Source: an uncultured Burkholderiales bacterium (lineage in GTDB: Bacteria; Pseudomonadota; Gammaproteobacteria; Burkholderiales; Burkholderiaceae). From it: a stretch of DNA of 64,000 nucleotides. The translations under genes were made by a program, and so were the position numbers. This document shows positions 24,829-33,845 of this stretch, piece by piece (positions within the stretch are counted from its first letter, which is position 1; each line of letters begins with the position of its first letter). The DNA is taken from the NCBI GenBank assembly GCA_946480465.1, contig CAMLJY010000036.1:1-64000 (forward strand). Direction: 5' to 3'. The notes below the pieces were generated by a model. It ran no database searches. It had not been told where the DNA came from and worked only from the letters and a program-made list of their open reading frames with translations.

Positions 24829-26916
24829 ATGACCCGCCGCCCGAATTCCACCGTCTGCACCGCCGCCCTGATCGCCCTGGCCGGCATCCCATGGCATGCC
24901 GCACCCGCGCGAGCGGACGACGGCGAGCCCCAGCGCGTGGCGGTGAGCGCCCATTACGACAACGCCATCGGCTCCAGCGACGCCGCCTCGCAGGGGGTGA
25001 TCCGCGCCGCGCTGCTGAAGAGCCGGCCCGCGCTGCGCCCTGGCGAGGTGCTGGAGTTCGTGCCCGGGCTGATCGTCACGCAGCACTCCGGCGACGGCAA
25101 GGCCAATCAGTACTTCCTGCGCGGCTTCAACCTCGATCACGGCACCGACTTCGCCACCTCGGTCAACGGCGTGCCCTTCAACCTGCCCAGCCATGCGCAC
25201 GGCCAGGGCTACACCGACCTGAACCCGCTGCTGCCCGAGCTGGTGCAGCGCATCGAATACCGCAAGGGTCCCTACTTCGCGCGCTCGGGTGACTTCTCGG
25301 CCGCGGGCGCGGCGGACATCGTCTACCGCACCGCCTTCGATGCCCCCTTCGCGCAGCTGACGCTGGGCCAGCGCGGCCACCGGCGCGCGGTGGGCGGCGG
25401 CTCGGGCGAGCTGGGTCCGGGCCTGCGGCTGCTGGGCATCGTCGAAGTCCTGGCCAACGACGGGCCGTGGGACGTGCCGGAAGACCTTGCGAAGCGCAAC
25501 GGTGTGCTGACGCTGTCCGGCGGCACCGCGGCGGCGGGCTGGTCCGCCAGCCTGATGGGCTATCACGCCAGCTGGACGGCCACCGACCAGGTGCCGCAGC
25601 GCCTCGTCAGCGCCGGCCGCACGCCCGATGGCCGTCCGTTCGGCCGTTTCAGCACGCTCGACCCCTCCGCCGGCGGCCGCAGCAGCCGCGCCAGCGCATC
25701 CGGGCAATGGCAGCGCAACGACGAGCGCGGCCACACCCGCCTGGCCGCGTATATCGGCCGCTATGGCCTGGCGCTGTATTCCAACTTCAGCTACGCGCTC
25801 GACCGGCCGGGCACCGGCGACCAGTTCCTGCAGCAGGACCGCCGGCGCTTCGGCGGCTTCAGCGCCAGCCACGCGATCGGCCACACGCTGGCCGGCCTGC
25901 CGGCGCGCACCGAGCTGGGCCTGCAGCTGCGCCACGACCGCGCGCGCGTCGGCCTGTTCGACACCGCAGGCCGGCAGCCCGTGGGCACCACCCGCGAAGA
26001 CGACGTGCGCCAGACGCTGGCCGGCGTGCATGCGCAGAGCGGCATCGAGTTCTCCCCCGTGCTGCGCGGCGTGTTCGGCCTGCGCGCCGACCAGCTGCGC
26101 ACCCGCGTGCAGAGCCTGCAAGGCCCGGACAACGGCGGCCGCGCGCGCGCCGGCCAGCTGTCGCCCAAGCTGTCGCTGGTGGCCGGCCCCTTCGCGAAGA
26201 CCGAGTTCTTCGCCAACGCCGGGCGCGGCTTCCACAGCAACGATGCGCGCGGCACCACCGCCCGCGTCGACCCGCGGAGCGGCGAACCGGTCGACCGCGT
26301 GCCCGGCCTCGTGGCCGCGCGCGGCTGGGAACTGGGCCTGCGCACCGACGCCCTGCCGGGCCTGCAAAGCTCACTGGCGCTGTGGTGGCTGCGGCTCGAC
26401 TCCGAGCTGGTCTACGTCGGCGATGCCGGCAGCACCGAGGCCAGTGCCGCCAGCCGCCGCCGCGGCGTGGAATGGAACAACCGCTACACCCTGGGCCGGC
26501 ACCTGCTGGTCGATGCCGATATGGCATGGACCCATGCCCGCTTCACCCACGGCGACCGCATCCCGAATGCGGTGGACCGGGTGGCGTCGGCCGCGCTGAC
26601 GCTGCGCGACCTGGGTCCCTGGTCCGCCAGCCTGCAGTGGCGCTACCTGGGCCCGGCCGCGCTGGCGGAGGACGACAGCGTGCGCGCGCGCTCGTCGCTG
26701 ACGGCCAACCTGCGCGTGGCCTGCAAGCTGCCGCGCGCGTTCGGCCACGACAGCGAATTGACGCTGGACGTCTTCAACCTGGCTGACCGCCGCGTCGACG
26801 ACATCCAGTACTTCTACGCGTCGCGCGTGCCGGGTGAAACGGAGCCGGTGGCCGACCGCCACGTCCACCCGGCCGAGCCCCGCATGCTGCGGCTGACGCT
26901 GCGCGCGGCCTTCTGA
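24829..26916 (+). CDS. TonB-dependent outer-membrane receptor
   Basis: 695 residues. A signal peptide (about residues 1-25) is followed by a plug domain: 'LRPGEVLEFVPGLIVTQHSGDGKANQYFLRGFNLDHGTDFATSVNGVPFNLPSHAHGQGY' and 'VQRIEYRKGPYFARSGDFSAAG'. A 22-strand barrel follows, ending in an aromatic residue (LRLTLRAAF). A clear TonB box or N-terminal signalling domain is not visible. It imports a siderophore, metal complex or organic nutrient; the ligand cannot be read. It lies 61 nt downstream of the LuxR gene in the same direction, with a copper chaperone just before that, but a functional link is only suggestive. Confidence 0.9.
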   Translation: MTRRPNSTVCTAALIALAGIPWHAAPARADDGEPQRVAVSAHYDNAIGSSDAASQGVIRAALLKSRPALRPGEVLEFVPGLIVTQHSGDGKANQYFLRGFNLDHGTDFATSVNGVPFNLPSHAHGQGYTDLNPLLPELVQRIEYRKGPYFARSGDFSAAGAADIVYRTAFDAPFAQLTLGQRGHRRAVGGGSGELGPGLRLLGIVEVLANDGPWDVPEDLAKRNGVLTLSGGTAAAGWSASLMGYHASWTATDQVPQRLVSAGRTPDGRPFGRFSTLDPSAGGRSSRASASGQWQRNDERGHTRLAAYIGRYGLALYSNFSYALDRPGTGDQFLQQDRRRFGGFSASHAIGHTLAGLPARTELGLQLRHDRARVGLFDTAGRQPVGTTREDDVRQTLAGVHAQSGIEFSPVLRGVFGLRADQLRTRVQSLQGPDNGGRARAGQLSPKLSLVAGPFAKTEFFANAGRGFHSNDARGTTARVDPRSGEPVDRVPGLVAARGWELGLRTDALPGLQSSLALWWLRLDSELVYVGDAGSTEASAASRRRGVEWNNRYTLGRHLLVDADMAWTHARFTHGDRIPNAVDRVASAALTLRDLGPWSASLQWRYLGPAALAEDDSVRARSSLTANLRVACKLPRAFGHDSELTLDVFNLADRRVDDIQYFYASRVPGETEPVADRHVHPAEPRMLRLTLRAAF

Positions 26917-27067
26917 CCCCGGACCCTGCCACCCCTGAACGAGGGGCCCGGCGGCGCGCCAGCGGTGAAACCCGACTGCCATACTCCCGCGCCCGGCCGA
27001 CACCGGCCACCCCGCGCCGCCTGCCTGCATTGGGGCTGCGCGCGGCCACTCCACCGAGGGAGGAACG

Positions 27068-29446
27068 ATGCACCGATTCGTCGCGCGCGGCGCCAGCCTG
27101 TTCATGTCTTTGTTGATCGCCGCGTGTGGCGGCGGCGGCGAGAACACCGAGCAGTCCAGCGGCCCCCTGCCGCGCCCGCAGGCCGCCGCCGTGTCGGCCG
27201 ACCACTGCACCGAAAGCGCCGCCGCCACCGGGCAGTACCGCCAGTCCGCCGAGGGCTGCTTCCGCTCCAGCGCGGCGCTCGGCCTGTCGATCCCGGCCGC
27301 CCCGCGCGAAGGCGTGGCGCCCGCGCTGACCGCCGCCCAGGCCATGGACTGGGCCGAGCAGACCTACCCCACGCTGTTCCCCAAGGCCGGCCGCACCGAG
27401 GGCTACATCGAGCCCTACAGCTACCGGCACTATCCGGGCAGCGGCAACTACCTCGGCATCTCCACCGGTGCCGCTGACGTTGCGATTTATGTCCTCGGAC
27501 CGATCACCGGCGGGGAGATCGCACGCATCGCCGCGCTGGCCGACTTCACCTGCGTCATCCTGCCGCAGAGCTGCCAGCTCGCGGTCACGCCGTCGGCCTT
27601 GTCGCTGCAGGCCATCGAAGGCGGCAGCCAGCAGGCCGAGCTGGCGCTGACGCTGCCCGCGGTGGGCGGCGGCAGCTGGCGGGCCGAGGTCGAGCGCTCC
27701 GCCGCCGACACCTCCTGGCTGAGCGTCGCGGTGAAGGACAGCTACACCGTGCGCATCACCGCCCAGGCCGGCGAGCTGGCCCCCACCAGCCGCAGCGGCG
27801 CGGTCACGGTGATCTACACACCCACCAGCGGGGCGTCCAAGAGCGTGCGCATCCCCGTCAACCTGAACGTCGTGCAGGGCCTGGTCGGTCCGCCGGCCCA
27901 ACTGCTGGTGCTGGACGCCAACGCCACCACGGCCAGCCTCTCCGCGACGGTGCCGGTCACGCGCGGCGACGGCGCCACGGCGCCCTGGAGCGCGGTGAGC
28001 TCCGAGCCCTGGCTGACGCTGTCGCCCAGCGGCAGCCTGACGCCGGCCACGCTGGGATTCGCGGTCGACGCGGCGCAGGCGGCCGCGCTGGCCAACGACG
28101 CCGACCACACCACGGTCGTGACGCTCTCGGCACCCGGCCTGCGCCAGGCCAGCTTCCGCGTCACGCTGCGCAAGCAGCTGCCCTCGCTGTGGACCGCGAT
28201 GCCCTACGGCATCCCGGCCGGCCGCAAGTCGCACGTGGTCGTCGGCGGCAGCGGCTTCTCGCAGATCAGCGACGTCGGCAAGGCCTTGAAGGCCAGCGGC
28301 CTCACGCTGACCAACGTGCGCGCCACGTCGGACCGGCAACTCGAGTTCGACGTGACGCCCGCCGCCGCCGGCACCTACACGCTCAGCATCGGCGGCTCGG
28401 TGGCCGGTGCCGCATCGCAGGTGCCGCTGCGCGTGACCAGCGCCGACGGCTATGCCGCCTCGTCCTGGGCGCACCCGGGCGACGACTTCCTGTCGCGCTA
28501 CGTGCACGACCCGGTGCGGCAGGCGGTCTACGGCTTGACCAACTCGCTGGGCAGCGCGGTCTACAAGTTCCAGTACCGTGCGGGCCAGTGGACCGCGCAG
28601 GCGCTGCCGGTGACGAAGCCCGCCAACCTCGGCCTGTCGCCGGACGGCACGCGCCTGGTGGTGGCGACCGAGGGCGCGCTGAAGCTCATCGATCCCGACA
28701 CCTTCCGCATCACCGACTCCATCGCCACCACCGCCGAGATCCAGCAGGGCTACGGCGGACCGCTGGCCGCCACCGCGGACAACCGCCTGTGGCTGCCGGG
28801 CAGCTACTTCGCCAACCACATGGGCTACCTCGACCTGCGCGACAACACGGTCAAGACCCTGCCGCTGACCGATCCGCGCCTGGGTTACGTCGAGTCGGCC
28901 GACTTCATCGCCTCCGCCGACGGCTCGCGCATGCTGGTCAGCCCGGACTATTGCTGCAGCGGCACCGATGACTGGAAGCTCTACAACCCGGCCGACGAAT
29001 CGATCACCGCGCCGATGGGCCGAACCGAGTTCTGGTACGACCCGCGCATGAGCAGCGACGGCACCCGGCTGGCGATGCAGTACACCGGCGAGCTCTACGA
29101 CGCGCGCTACGAACTGCTGGGCAAGCTGCCCGCCGCGCCTGCCGGCGTGTTCTGGTCCCGCCTGGCGCTGACGCCCGACGGCAGCCGCATCGCGGTGCTG
29201 GCCGCCCAGGACAGCATCATCACCAGCATCGAGGTCTTCAGCACCACCGCGCTGGTGCCCGGCACCACCAGCTTCCAGAAACTCGCGTCGATCCCGGTGA
29301 CGCAGCAATCGGCCAACTGCCGGCCGGACAACAGCCCGTACGACGTCTACGGCTGCACCACCTTCGGTCACCTGATCGCCACGCAGGACAACCGCGCCCT
29401 GATCTGGATGGGCAACAAGCGAGTCCAGGTGTTCAAGCTGCCCTGA
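27068..29446 (+). CDS. Large lipoprotein with Ig-like and beta-propeller domains
   Basis: 792 residues. The lipobox is L16-I-A-A-C20, followed by GGGG. The first domain contains 'WAEQTYPTLFPKAGRTEGYIEPYSYRHYPGSGNYLGI', a module often seen in Burkholderiales surface proteins. Two or three BACON/Ig-like beta domains follow (about residues 165-370), then an IPT-like 'SHVVVGGSGFS' domain. A C-terminal propeller (about residues 475-792) has repeated 'LSPDGTRLVVAT', 'SSDGTRLAMQY' and 'TPDGSRIAVLA' blades. It is probably anchored in the outer membrane. No catalytic motif is seen, so a binding or scaffold role is inferred. Confidence 0.78.
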   Translation: MHRFVARGASLFMSLLIAACGGGGENTEQSSGPLPRPQAAAVSADHCTESAAATGQYRQSAEGCFRSSAALGLSIPAAPREGVAPALTAAQAMDWAEQTYPTLFPKAGRTEGYIEPYSYRHYPGSGNYLGISTGAADVAIYVLGPITGGEIARIAALADFTCVILPQSCQLAVTPSALSLQAIEGGSQQAELALTLPAVGGGSWRAEVERSAADTSWLSVAVKDSYTVRITAQAGELAPTSRSGAVTVIYTPTSGASKSVRIPVNLNVVQGLVGPPAQLLVLDANATTASLSATVPVTRGDGATAPWSAVSSEPWLTLSPSGSLTPATLGFAVDAAQAAALANDADHTTVVTLSAPGLRQASFRVTLRKQLPSLWTAMPYGIPAGRKSHVVVGGSGFSQISDVGKALKASGLTLTNVRATSDRQLEFDVTPAAAGTYTLSIGGSVAGAASQVPLRVTSADGYAASSWAHPGDDFLSRYVHDPVRQAVYGLTNSLGSAVYKFQYRAGQWTAQALPVTKPANLGLSPDGTRLVVATEGALKLIDPDTFRITDSIATTAEIQQGYGGPLAATADNRLWLPGSYFANHMGYLDLRDNTVKTLPLTDPRLGYVESADFIASADGSRMLVSPDYCCSGTDDWKLYNPADESITAPMGRTEFWYDPRMSSDGTRLAMQYTGELYDARYELLGKLPAAPAGVFWSRLALTPDGSRIAVLAAQDSIITSIEVFSTTALVPGTTSFQKLASIPVTQQSANCRPDNSPYDVYGCTTFGHLIATQDNRALIWMGNKRVQVFKLP

Positions 29447-29599
29447 GCGGCCGGCAGCGGGGAGCGCGGCCAGCCAGCGCCGGGCCCCCGACGCAAGCGG
29501 TGCGCGCGGGCCGGTTTCGGATTCGGCCGCGCCCGCCGCGTACTGGCGCGGACATTGCAGCAACGCACAATCGGCGCGAGCTGTACTCCGAGCATCCCG

Positions 29600-31015
29600 A
29601 TGGATTCGCACCACGACGTCCTGGACCCGCCCGCCCGGCCGGCGTCCCCGCCTCCGGCGCGCGCGCCGGCCCGGTTCCCGGACCGCACCGACCTGGACCT
29701 GCACCAGGAACTGCATGCGCGCCCCGCGCTGCCGGCACGGCCGCCGTGCGTGGTGTCGTACTGGGTGCAGGCCGACATGGCCGGCGCGCGGGCCGATGCC
29801 GCGCTGAGCGCGCTGTGCCTGAGCCTGGGCCAGCCGGCACCCGCGCCGGGCGTGCGCCACCAGGTGGTGCAGGCGCCGGGCTGCGTGCTGAAGTTCGAGC
29901 GGCATGGCGAATTCACCAGCTGGCAGGTCAACCGCCCGCTGGAAGGCGTGCACGACGATGCCGACGACGCCGCGCTGCGCGGCCTGATGCAGGAAGCCAG
30001 CGCCCTGGTGGACCTGCCGGACTGCTTCGTCACCGAGCTCTCCGCCCCCGACGCCGGCCGCATGCTGGCCGCCGCCCACGTCGTGATGCTGCAGGCCCAT
30101 GACAGCGACGACATGCTGCGCCGCTGCCAGGCCCTGATGGTGGCGCAGGCCGGCCCCGCCAGCGCCGACGACGCCGCACCGCTGATGGGCGCCTTCATCG
30201 GCGACGCACGCCGCGGCGCGCTGCTGACCCACCTGCGCCTGGGCCGCGATGGCTTCACCCGCTTCCTGGTGCTCGATTTCGGCCTGCCGCGCGACCAGGC
30301 CGCGCGCGAGGCGCAGCGCCTGTGCGAGATCGAGGCCTACCGCATGCTCGCGATGCAGGGCTTTCCGGTCGCGCAGCGCGAGGCGGCGCTGCTGGCCGAG
30401 CTGGAGCGCACGCTGCAAGGCACCGTGGACGCGATGGCCAACGACTCCACCCACGACGACGCGCAAGCCTTCGAGACGCTGACGCGGCTGGCGGCCGAGG
30501 TGGAACACGGCACCGCGCGCACCCGCTACCGCTTCTCGGCCACGCGGGCCTACCGCGCCATCGTCGACCAGCGCCTGGCCGATCTGCGCGAGCAGCGCAT
30601 CAGCGGCGTGCAGACCCTCACCGGCTTCCTGTCGCGCCGCTTCACGCCCGCGATGGCGCTGTGCGACAGCATCGACCGCCGCCTCACCGACGTCGGCGAG
30701 CGCATCAACCGCGCCACCAGCCTGGCCCGCGTGCGCATCGAGGCCCAGCGCGAGCAGGGCAACCAGGAACTGCTGCGCGCGCTGGCGCAGCGCCAGAAGC
30801 AGCAGTTGCAGCTGCAGCAGACGGTGGAAGGCCTGTCGGTGGTGGCCATCAGCTACTACGCACTGGGGCTGGTGGGCTACCTTGCCAAAGCAGCGGCCAA
30901 GGTGGTGCCGGGGCTGGCCAGCCTGTCACCCGAAGTGGTCGTCGGCGTTGCGGTGGTGCCGGTGGTCGGCGCCGTGGCCTGGTTCATCCACCGGTTGCGC
31001 AAGCACTGGGCTTGA
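29600..31015 (+). CDS. DUF3422 family membrane-anchored protein
   Basis: 471 residues from ATG 29600. The DUF3422 family is recognised from 'LHQELHARP' near the N-terminus, 'VLKFERHGEFTSW' and 'RFLVLDFGLPRDQAAREAQRLCEIEAYRMLAM'. A long coiled-coil segment (about residues 290-410) is followed by two C-terminal transmembrane helices (about 415-460, 'VVAISYYALGLVGYL', 'VVVGVAVVPVVGAVAWFI'). The fold is cytosolic domain, coiled coil, membrane anchor. It is found throughout proteobacteria without an assigned function. Confidence 0.85.
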   Translation: MDSHHDVLDPPARPASPPPARAPARFPDRTDLDLHQELHARPALPARPPCVVSYWVQADMAGARADAALSALCLSLGQPAPAPGVRHQVVQAPGCVLKFERHGEFTSWQVNRPLEGVHDDADDAALRGLMQEASALVDLPDCFVTELSAPDAGRMLAAAHVVMLQAHDSDDMLRRCQALMVAQAGPASADDAAPLMGAFIGDARRGALLTHLRLGRDGFTRFLVLDFGLPRDQAAREAQRLCEIEAYRMLAMQGFPVAQREAALLAELERTLQGTVDAMANDSTHDDAQAFETLTRLAAEVEHGTARTRYRFSATRAYRAIVDQRLADLREQRISGVQTLTGFLSRRFTPAMALCDSIDRRLTDVGERINRATSLARVRIEAQREQGNQELLRALAQRQKQQLQLQQTVEGLSVVAISYYALGLVGYLAKAAAKVVPGLASLSPEVVVGVAVVPVVGAVAWFIHRLRKHWA

Positions 31016-31080
31016 CGGAGCTTATCGGCGCGATCTGCCGGCAGCACGGGCCGCGCAGCCACCGCGCGCCGCTGCGTCGA

Positions 31081-31569
31081 TCACAGCGCGCAGCTCACCG
31101 GCACCGCGCCCACGACCGAGGCCAGCACCGCGGGATCGATGCCCACCAGGTAGCCGCGCCGGCCGCCGTTGATCAGGATGCGCGGCAGGTCCAGCACCGT
31201 GGCCTCCACGTACACCGGCATGGCCTTGCGCGTGCCGAAGGGCGAGGTGCCGCCCACCAGGTAGCCGCTGTGGCGCTGCGCCACCTCGGGCTTGCAGGGC
31301 TCGACGCTCTTGGCACCGATGGCCCGCGCCAGGTTCTTGGTGCTGACCTGCTTGTCGCCGTGCATCAGCACGATCAGCGGCTCGGCGCGCTCGTTCTGCA
31401 TCACCAGCGTCTTCACCACCTCGTGTTCCGGTACCCCCAGCTGGCGCGACGACTCGCCGGTGCCCCCGTGCTCGACGTAGTCGTACACATGCTCGGTGAA
31501 GGGGACGCCGGCCGCGCGCAGCGCCTGCGTGGCCGGGGTTTCGCTGACGTGTTGGTTCTTCTTCGCCAT
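31081..31569 (-). CDS. ybaK: Cys-tRNA(Pro)/Cys-tRNA(Cys) deacylase YbaK
   Basis: 162 residues. YbaK/EbsC fold motifs: 'ETPATQALRAAGVPFTEHVYDYVEHGGTGESSRQLGVPEHEVVKTLVMQ', 'MHGDKQVSTKNLARAIGAKSVEPCKPEVAQRHSGYLVGGTSPFGTRK', with the catalytic-region lysine in 'HGDKQVSTKNL' and the 'GGTSPFGTRK' loop. It removes cysteine mischarged on tRNA-Pro. ATG 31569 is preceded by GACAAT and a 6-nt gap, overlapping the stop of the adjacent hydrolase gene, so it can be transcribed on its own without a leader. Confidence 0.92.
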   Translation of the reverse strand: MAKKNQHVSETPATQALRAAGVPFTEHVYDYVEHGGTGESSRQLGVPEHEVVKTLVMQNERAEPLIVLMHGDKQVSTKNLARAIGAKSVEPCKPEVAQRHSGYLVGGTSPFGTRKAMPVYVEATVLDLPRILINGGRRGYLVGIDPAVLASVVGAVPVSCAL

Positions 31570-31575
31570 GCCCGA

Positions 31576-31581
31576 ATTGTC
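31576..31581 (-). promoter_or_regulatory. -10-like GACAAT, 6 nt before ybaK
   Basis: Read on the minus strand, GACAAT at 31581-31576 is followed by 6 nt and the ATG at 31569. No Shine-Dalgarno lies between. Confidence 0.4.
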
Positions 31582-32575
31582 AGTGTGATGCCGCCGGCGC
31601 CGGCCGCGGCGGGGCCGCAAGGAAGGCCTCGAGCATCTCGAAGTAGGCCTCGCCCTCCTCCACCCAGGGCCGGTGCGCGCTGTGCTCGAACACCCGCAGC
31701 GTGGCCACGCCGGCAGGAAAGGCATCGCGGATCTGCTGCGCCACCAGCGGCGGGCAGACCGGATCGTGGCGGCCCGCGGTGACCAGCGTCGGCACGTGCA
31801 CGCGGGCCAGCGCCGGCCGGGCATCGAAGCGCGCCATCTCGCCGCCGACGGCGATCTCCGGGTCGTCGCCGAGCATGTCGCAGTAGACCGCGTCGCGGAA
31901 CTTGTCGCGCGGGTCGTCCGAGACCGGCTGGCGCAGCTTCGCCTTGGCCTGGTCGCGCCAGTACAGCTGCCCGATCGGCGCGCCGTACACCTCCTGGTAC
32001 TCCGGCGCGCAACTGCGCACGCCGCGCGCACGCAAGGCCTGCAGCCGCGACCACACCTCGGGGTACTGGTTCTCCAGGAAGCGATTGACGTTGTCGATGT
32101 TGCGCTGCCACGACTCGGCGCTGTGGCCCGAGCTGGAGATCACCAGGTGCGTCAGCCGATCGGGATGGCGTCCGGCATAGGCCAGGGCCGGGTAGCCGCC
32201 ATAGGAATGCCCCAGCAGCGCGAAGCGCTGGAAGCCCAGCGCCTGCCGCAGCCGTTCGATGTCCTCGGCATCGCGCGGCGGCGAATGGCGCCGCCCCGCC
32301 GGCAGGTCGGACGAGCGGCCACGGCCGATGTTGTCGAAGTGCACCACCGTGTGCCGTGCGGCCAGGCGGTCGAACTCCGGCCGCAGCGAGGTGCGCGAGC
32401 CGCCCGGCCCGCCGGGCACCAGGATGATCGGCGGCCCTTCGCCGCGTACTTCGTAGTACAGCGCGCCGTCCGGCGTCGGCACGCTGCCGCTGCGCACGGC
32501 CGCTTGCGACCAGGCCGGCCCGGCCAGGCCGCCCAGCAGCGCCAGCGCGGCACGGCGATCGAGTGTGGTCCCCAT
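31580..32575 (-). CDS. Exported alpha/beta hydrolase (proline iminopeptidase-like)
   Basis: 331 residues from ATG 32575. The N-terminus 'TTLDRRAALALLGGLAGPAWSQA' is a signal peptide with a twin arginine, so Tat export is possible. The hydrolase core has the oxyanion segment 'ILVPGGPGGSRTSLRPEFDRLA', the nucleophile elbow 'LLGHSYGGYPAL', an acid in 'TAGRHDPVCPP', and the catalytic His in 'FEHSAHRPWVEE'. 'GGPGG' and 'HFDNIGRGRSS' place it with proline iminopeptidases. The substrate is unknown. The aldo/keto reductase gene lies 26 nt upstream, on the same strand. Confidence 0.85.
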   Translation of the reverse strand: MGTTLDRRAALALLGGLAGPAWSQAAVRSGSVPTPDGALYYEVRGEGPPIILVPGGPGGSRTSLRPEFDRLAARHTVVHFDNIGRGRSSDLPAGRRHSPPRDAEDIERLRQALGFQRFALLGHSYGGYPALAYAGRHPDRLTHLVISSSGHSAESWQRNIDNVNRFLENQYPEVWSRLQALRARGVRSCAPEYQEVYGAPIGQLYWRDQAKAKLRQPVSDDPRDKFRDAVYCDMLGDDPEIAVGGEMARFDARPALARVHVPTLVTAGRHDPVCPPLVAQQIRDAFPAGVATLRVFEHSAHRPWVEEGEAYFEMLEAFLAAPPRPAPAASH

Positions 32576-32601
32576 GTGCGTACTCCCGCCGCGCCCGCGG
32601 C

Positions 32602-33666
32602 TCATTGCGCCGGGTCGCGGATCTCCCAGCGGATGCGATCGATCGCGGCCAGCAGTTCCTTCGACAAGGGCGGCGTGGACCAGGCGTCGAGGTCGGCATC
32701 GAGCTGCGCCACGCTGGTCACGCCGATGATGGTGCTGGCCACGCGCCAGCTCTGGTAGCAGAAGGCCAGCGCCAGCTGCGTGGGCGTCAGCCCGTGCTCG
32801 CGCGCCAGCGCGTTGTAGCGCTTCGCGGCAGCCAGGGTCTCGGGCCGCCCCCAGCGCTGGCGGCGCATGCTGTCGAAGCGCGCCAGCCGGCCCAGCGTAG
32901 GCTGGTCGGGATCCGGGCCGGCCGCGTCGTACTTGCCGGTCAGCGTGCCGAAGCCCAGCGGCGAGTACGCCAGCAGCGACACGCCGCTGCGGTGCAGCGC
33001 CTCGTCCAGCCCGTTGTCGACCACGCGGTTCACCAGGCCGTAGGGATTCTGGACGCTCACAATGCGCGTCATGCCGTGCTGCTCCGCGAGCCGCACGAAC
33101 TCGGCCACGCCCCAGGGCGTCTCGTTCGACAGCCCGACCGCGCGCACCTTGCCGGCCTTCACCAGCCCGTCCAGCGCGCGCAGCTGCTCGAGGATGGGGG
33201 TCACCTCGCGGTCGTTCGCGGGATCGAGGTAGAGGCCGCCGAACATCGGCACGTTGCGCGCCGGCCAATGGATCTGGTAGAGGTCGATCACCTCGGTGCG
33301 CAGGCGGCGCAGGCTGTCGTCGCAGGCCTTCACGATGTCGGCCGCCGTCAGGTCGTTGCTGCCGCCGCGCACCCAGTCCAGCCCGCGCGCGGGGCCCGCC
33401 ACCTTGGTGGCCAGCACCACCCGCTGCCGTGCGCCCGGGCGGGCATCGAACCAGCGGCCGAGGATGGTCTCGGTCGCGCCATAGGTCTCGCGCCGTGCGG
33501 GTACCGAATACATCTCGGCGGTGTCGATGAAGTCGATGCCGCGCTCCAGCGCGCGGTCGAGGATCGCGAACGCCGTCGGCTCGTCGACCTGTTCACCGAA
33601 GGTCATCGTGCCCAGGCACACCTTGCCCACTTCGAGCGGGCCGCCGCCCAGCCGGATCCTGTCCAT
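32602..33666 (-). CDS. Aldo/keto reductase (Tas-like)
   Basis: 354 residues. The AKR barrel shows 'LCLGTMTFG' style opening (VCLGTMTFGEQVDEPTAFAILDRALERGIDFIDTAEMYSV) with the catalytic Asp and Tyr, 'VVLATKV' with the catalytic Lys, 'IDLYQIHWPARN' with the His, and 'IVSVQNPYGLVNR...LLAYSPLGFGTLTGKY'. 'TIIGVTSVAQLDADL' binds NADPH phosphate. Length and 'PARRETYGATETILGRW' match the Tas/YajO-type reductases. The physiological substrate is unknown. A -10-like CACACT lies about 40 nt upstream. Confidence 0.9.
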   Translation of the reverse strand: MDRIRLGGGPLEVGKVCLGTMTFGEQVDEPTAFAILDRALERGIDFIDTAEMYSVPARRETYGATETILGRWFDARPGARQRVVLATKVAGPARGLDWVRGGSNDLTAADIVKACDDSLRRLRTEVIDLYQIHWPARNVPMFGGLYLDPANDREVTPILEQLRALDGLVKAGKVRAVGLSNETPWGVAEFVRLAEQHGMTRIVSVQNPYGLVNRVVDNGLDEALHRSGVSLLAYSPLGFGTLTGKYDAAGPDPDQPTLGRLARFDSMRRQRWGRPETLAAAKRYNALAREHGLTPTQLALAFCYQSWRVASTIIGVTSVAQLDADLDAWSTPPLSKELLAAIDRIRWEIRDPAQ

Positions 33667-33778
33667 TCACGAGGGGGCCCGCACGGGGCCGGAAAGTCCA
33701 CGAAGCCGGCCAGTGTGCCAAAGCCGGCATGGCCCTGGGCAGCACCGGCGATCGCGGATCACGGTTTATCGCCGCATC

Positions 33779-33798
33779 GCAAGAACTTATTGTCTTGC
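33779..33798. promoter_or_regulatory. Inverted repeat GCAAGA-N8-TCTTGC in an AT-rich promoter
   Basis: GCAAGA (33779-33784) and TCTTGC (33793-33798) flank an 8-nt spacer in the most AT-rich patch of this part of the window (33775-33830). -35-like TTGCAT (33795-33800) overlaps the right arm. Placed upstream of the DUF2975/HTH operon, it is a candidate operator for that HTH protein. Confidence 0.45.
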
Positions 33799-33845
33799 AT
33801 TAAACTTTTCGCGCCTTACGACCAAATCAGCCCCAGGAGCCCACG

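Noticed and set aside
26774..30508. Very long open frame of 1244 codons on the minus strand
   Set aside because: It lies antisense to the lipoprotein and DUF3422 genes, has low-complexity Arg/Gly/Val/Ala/His composition and no domain; long antisense frames are expected at this GC content.
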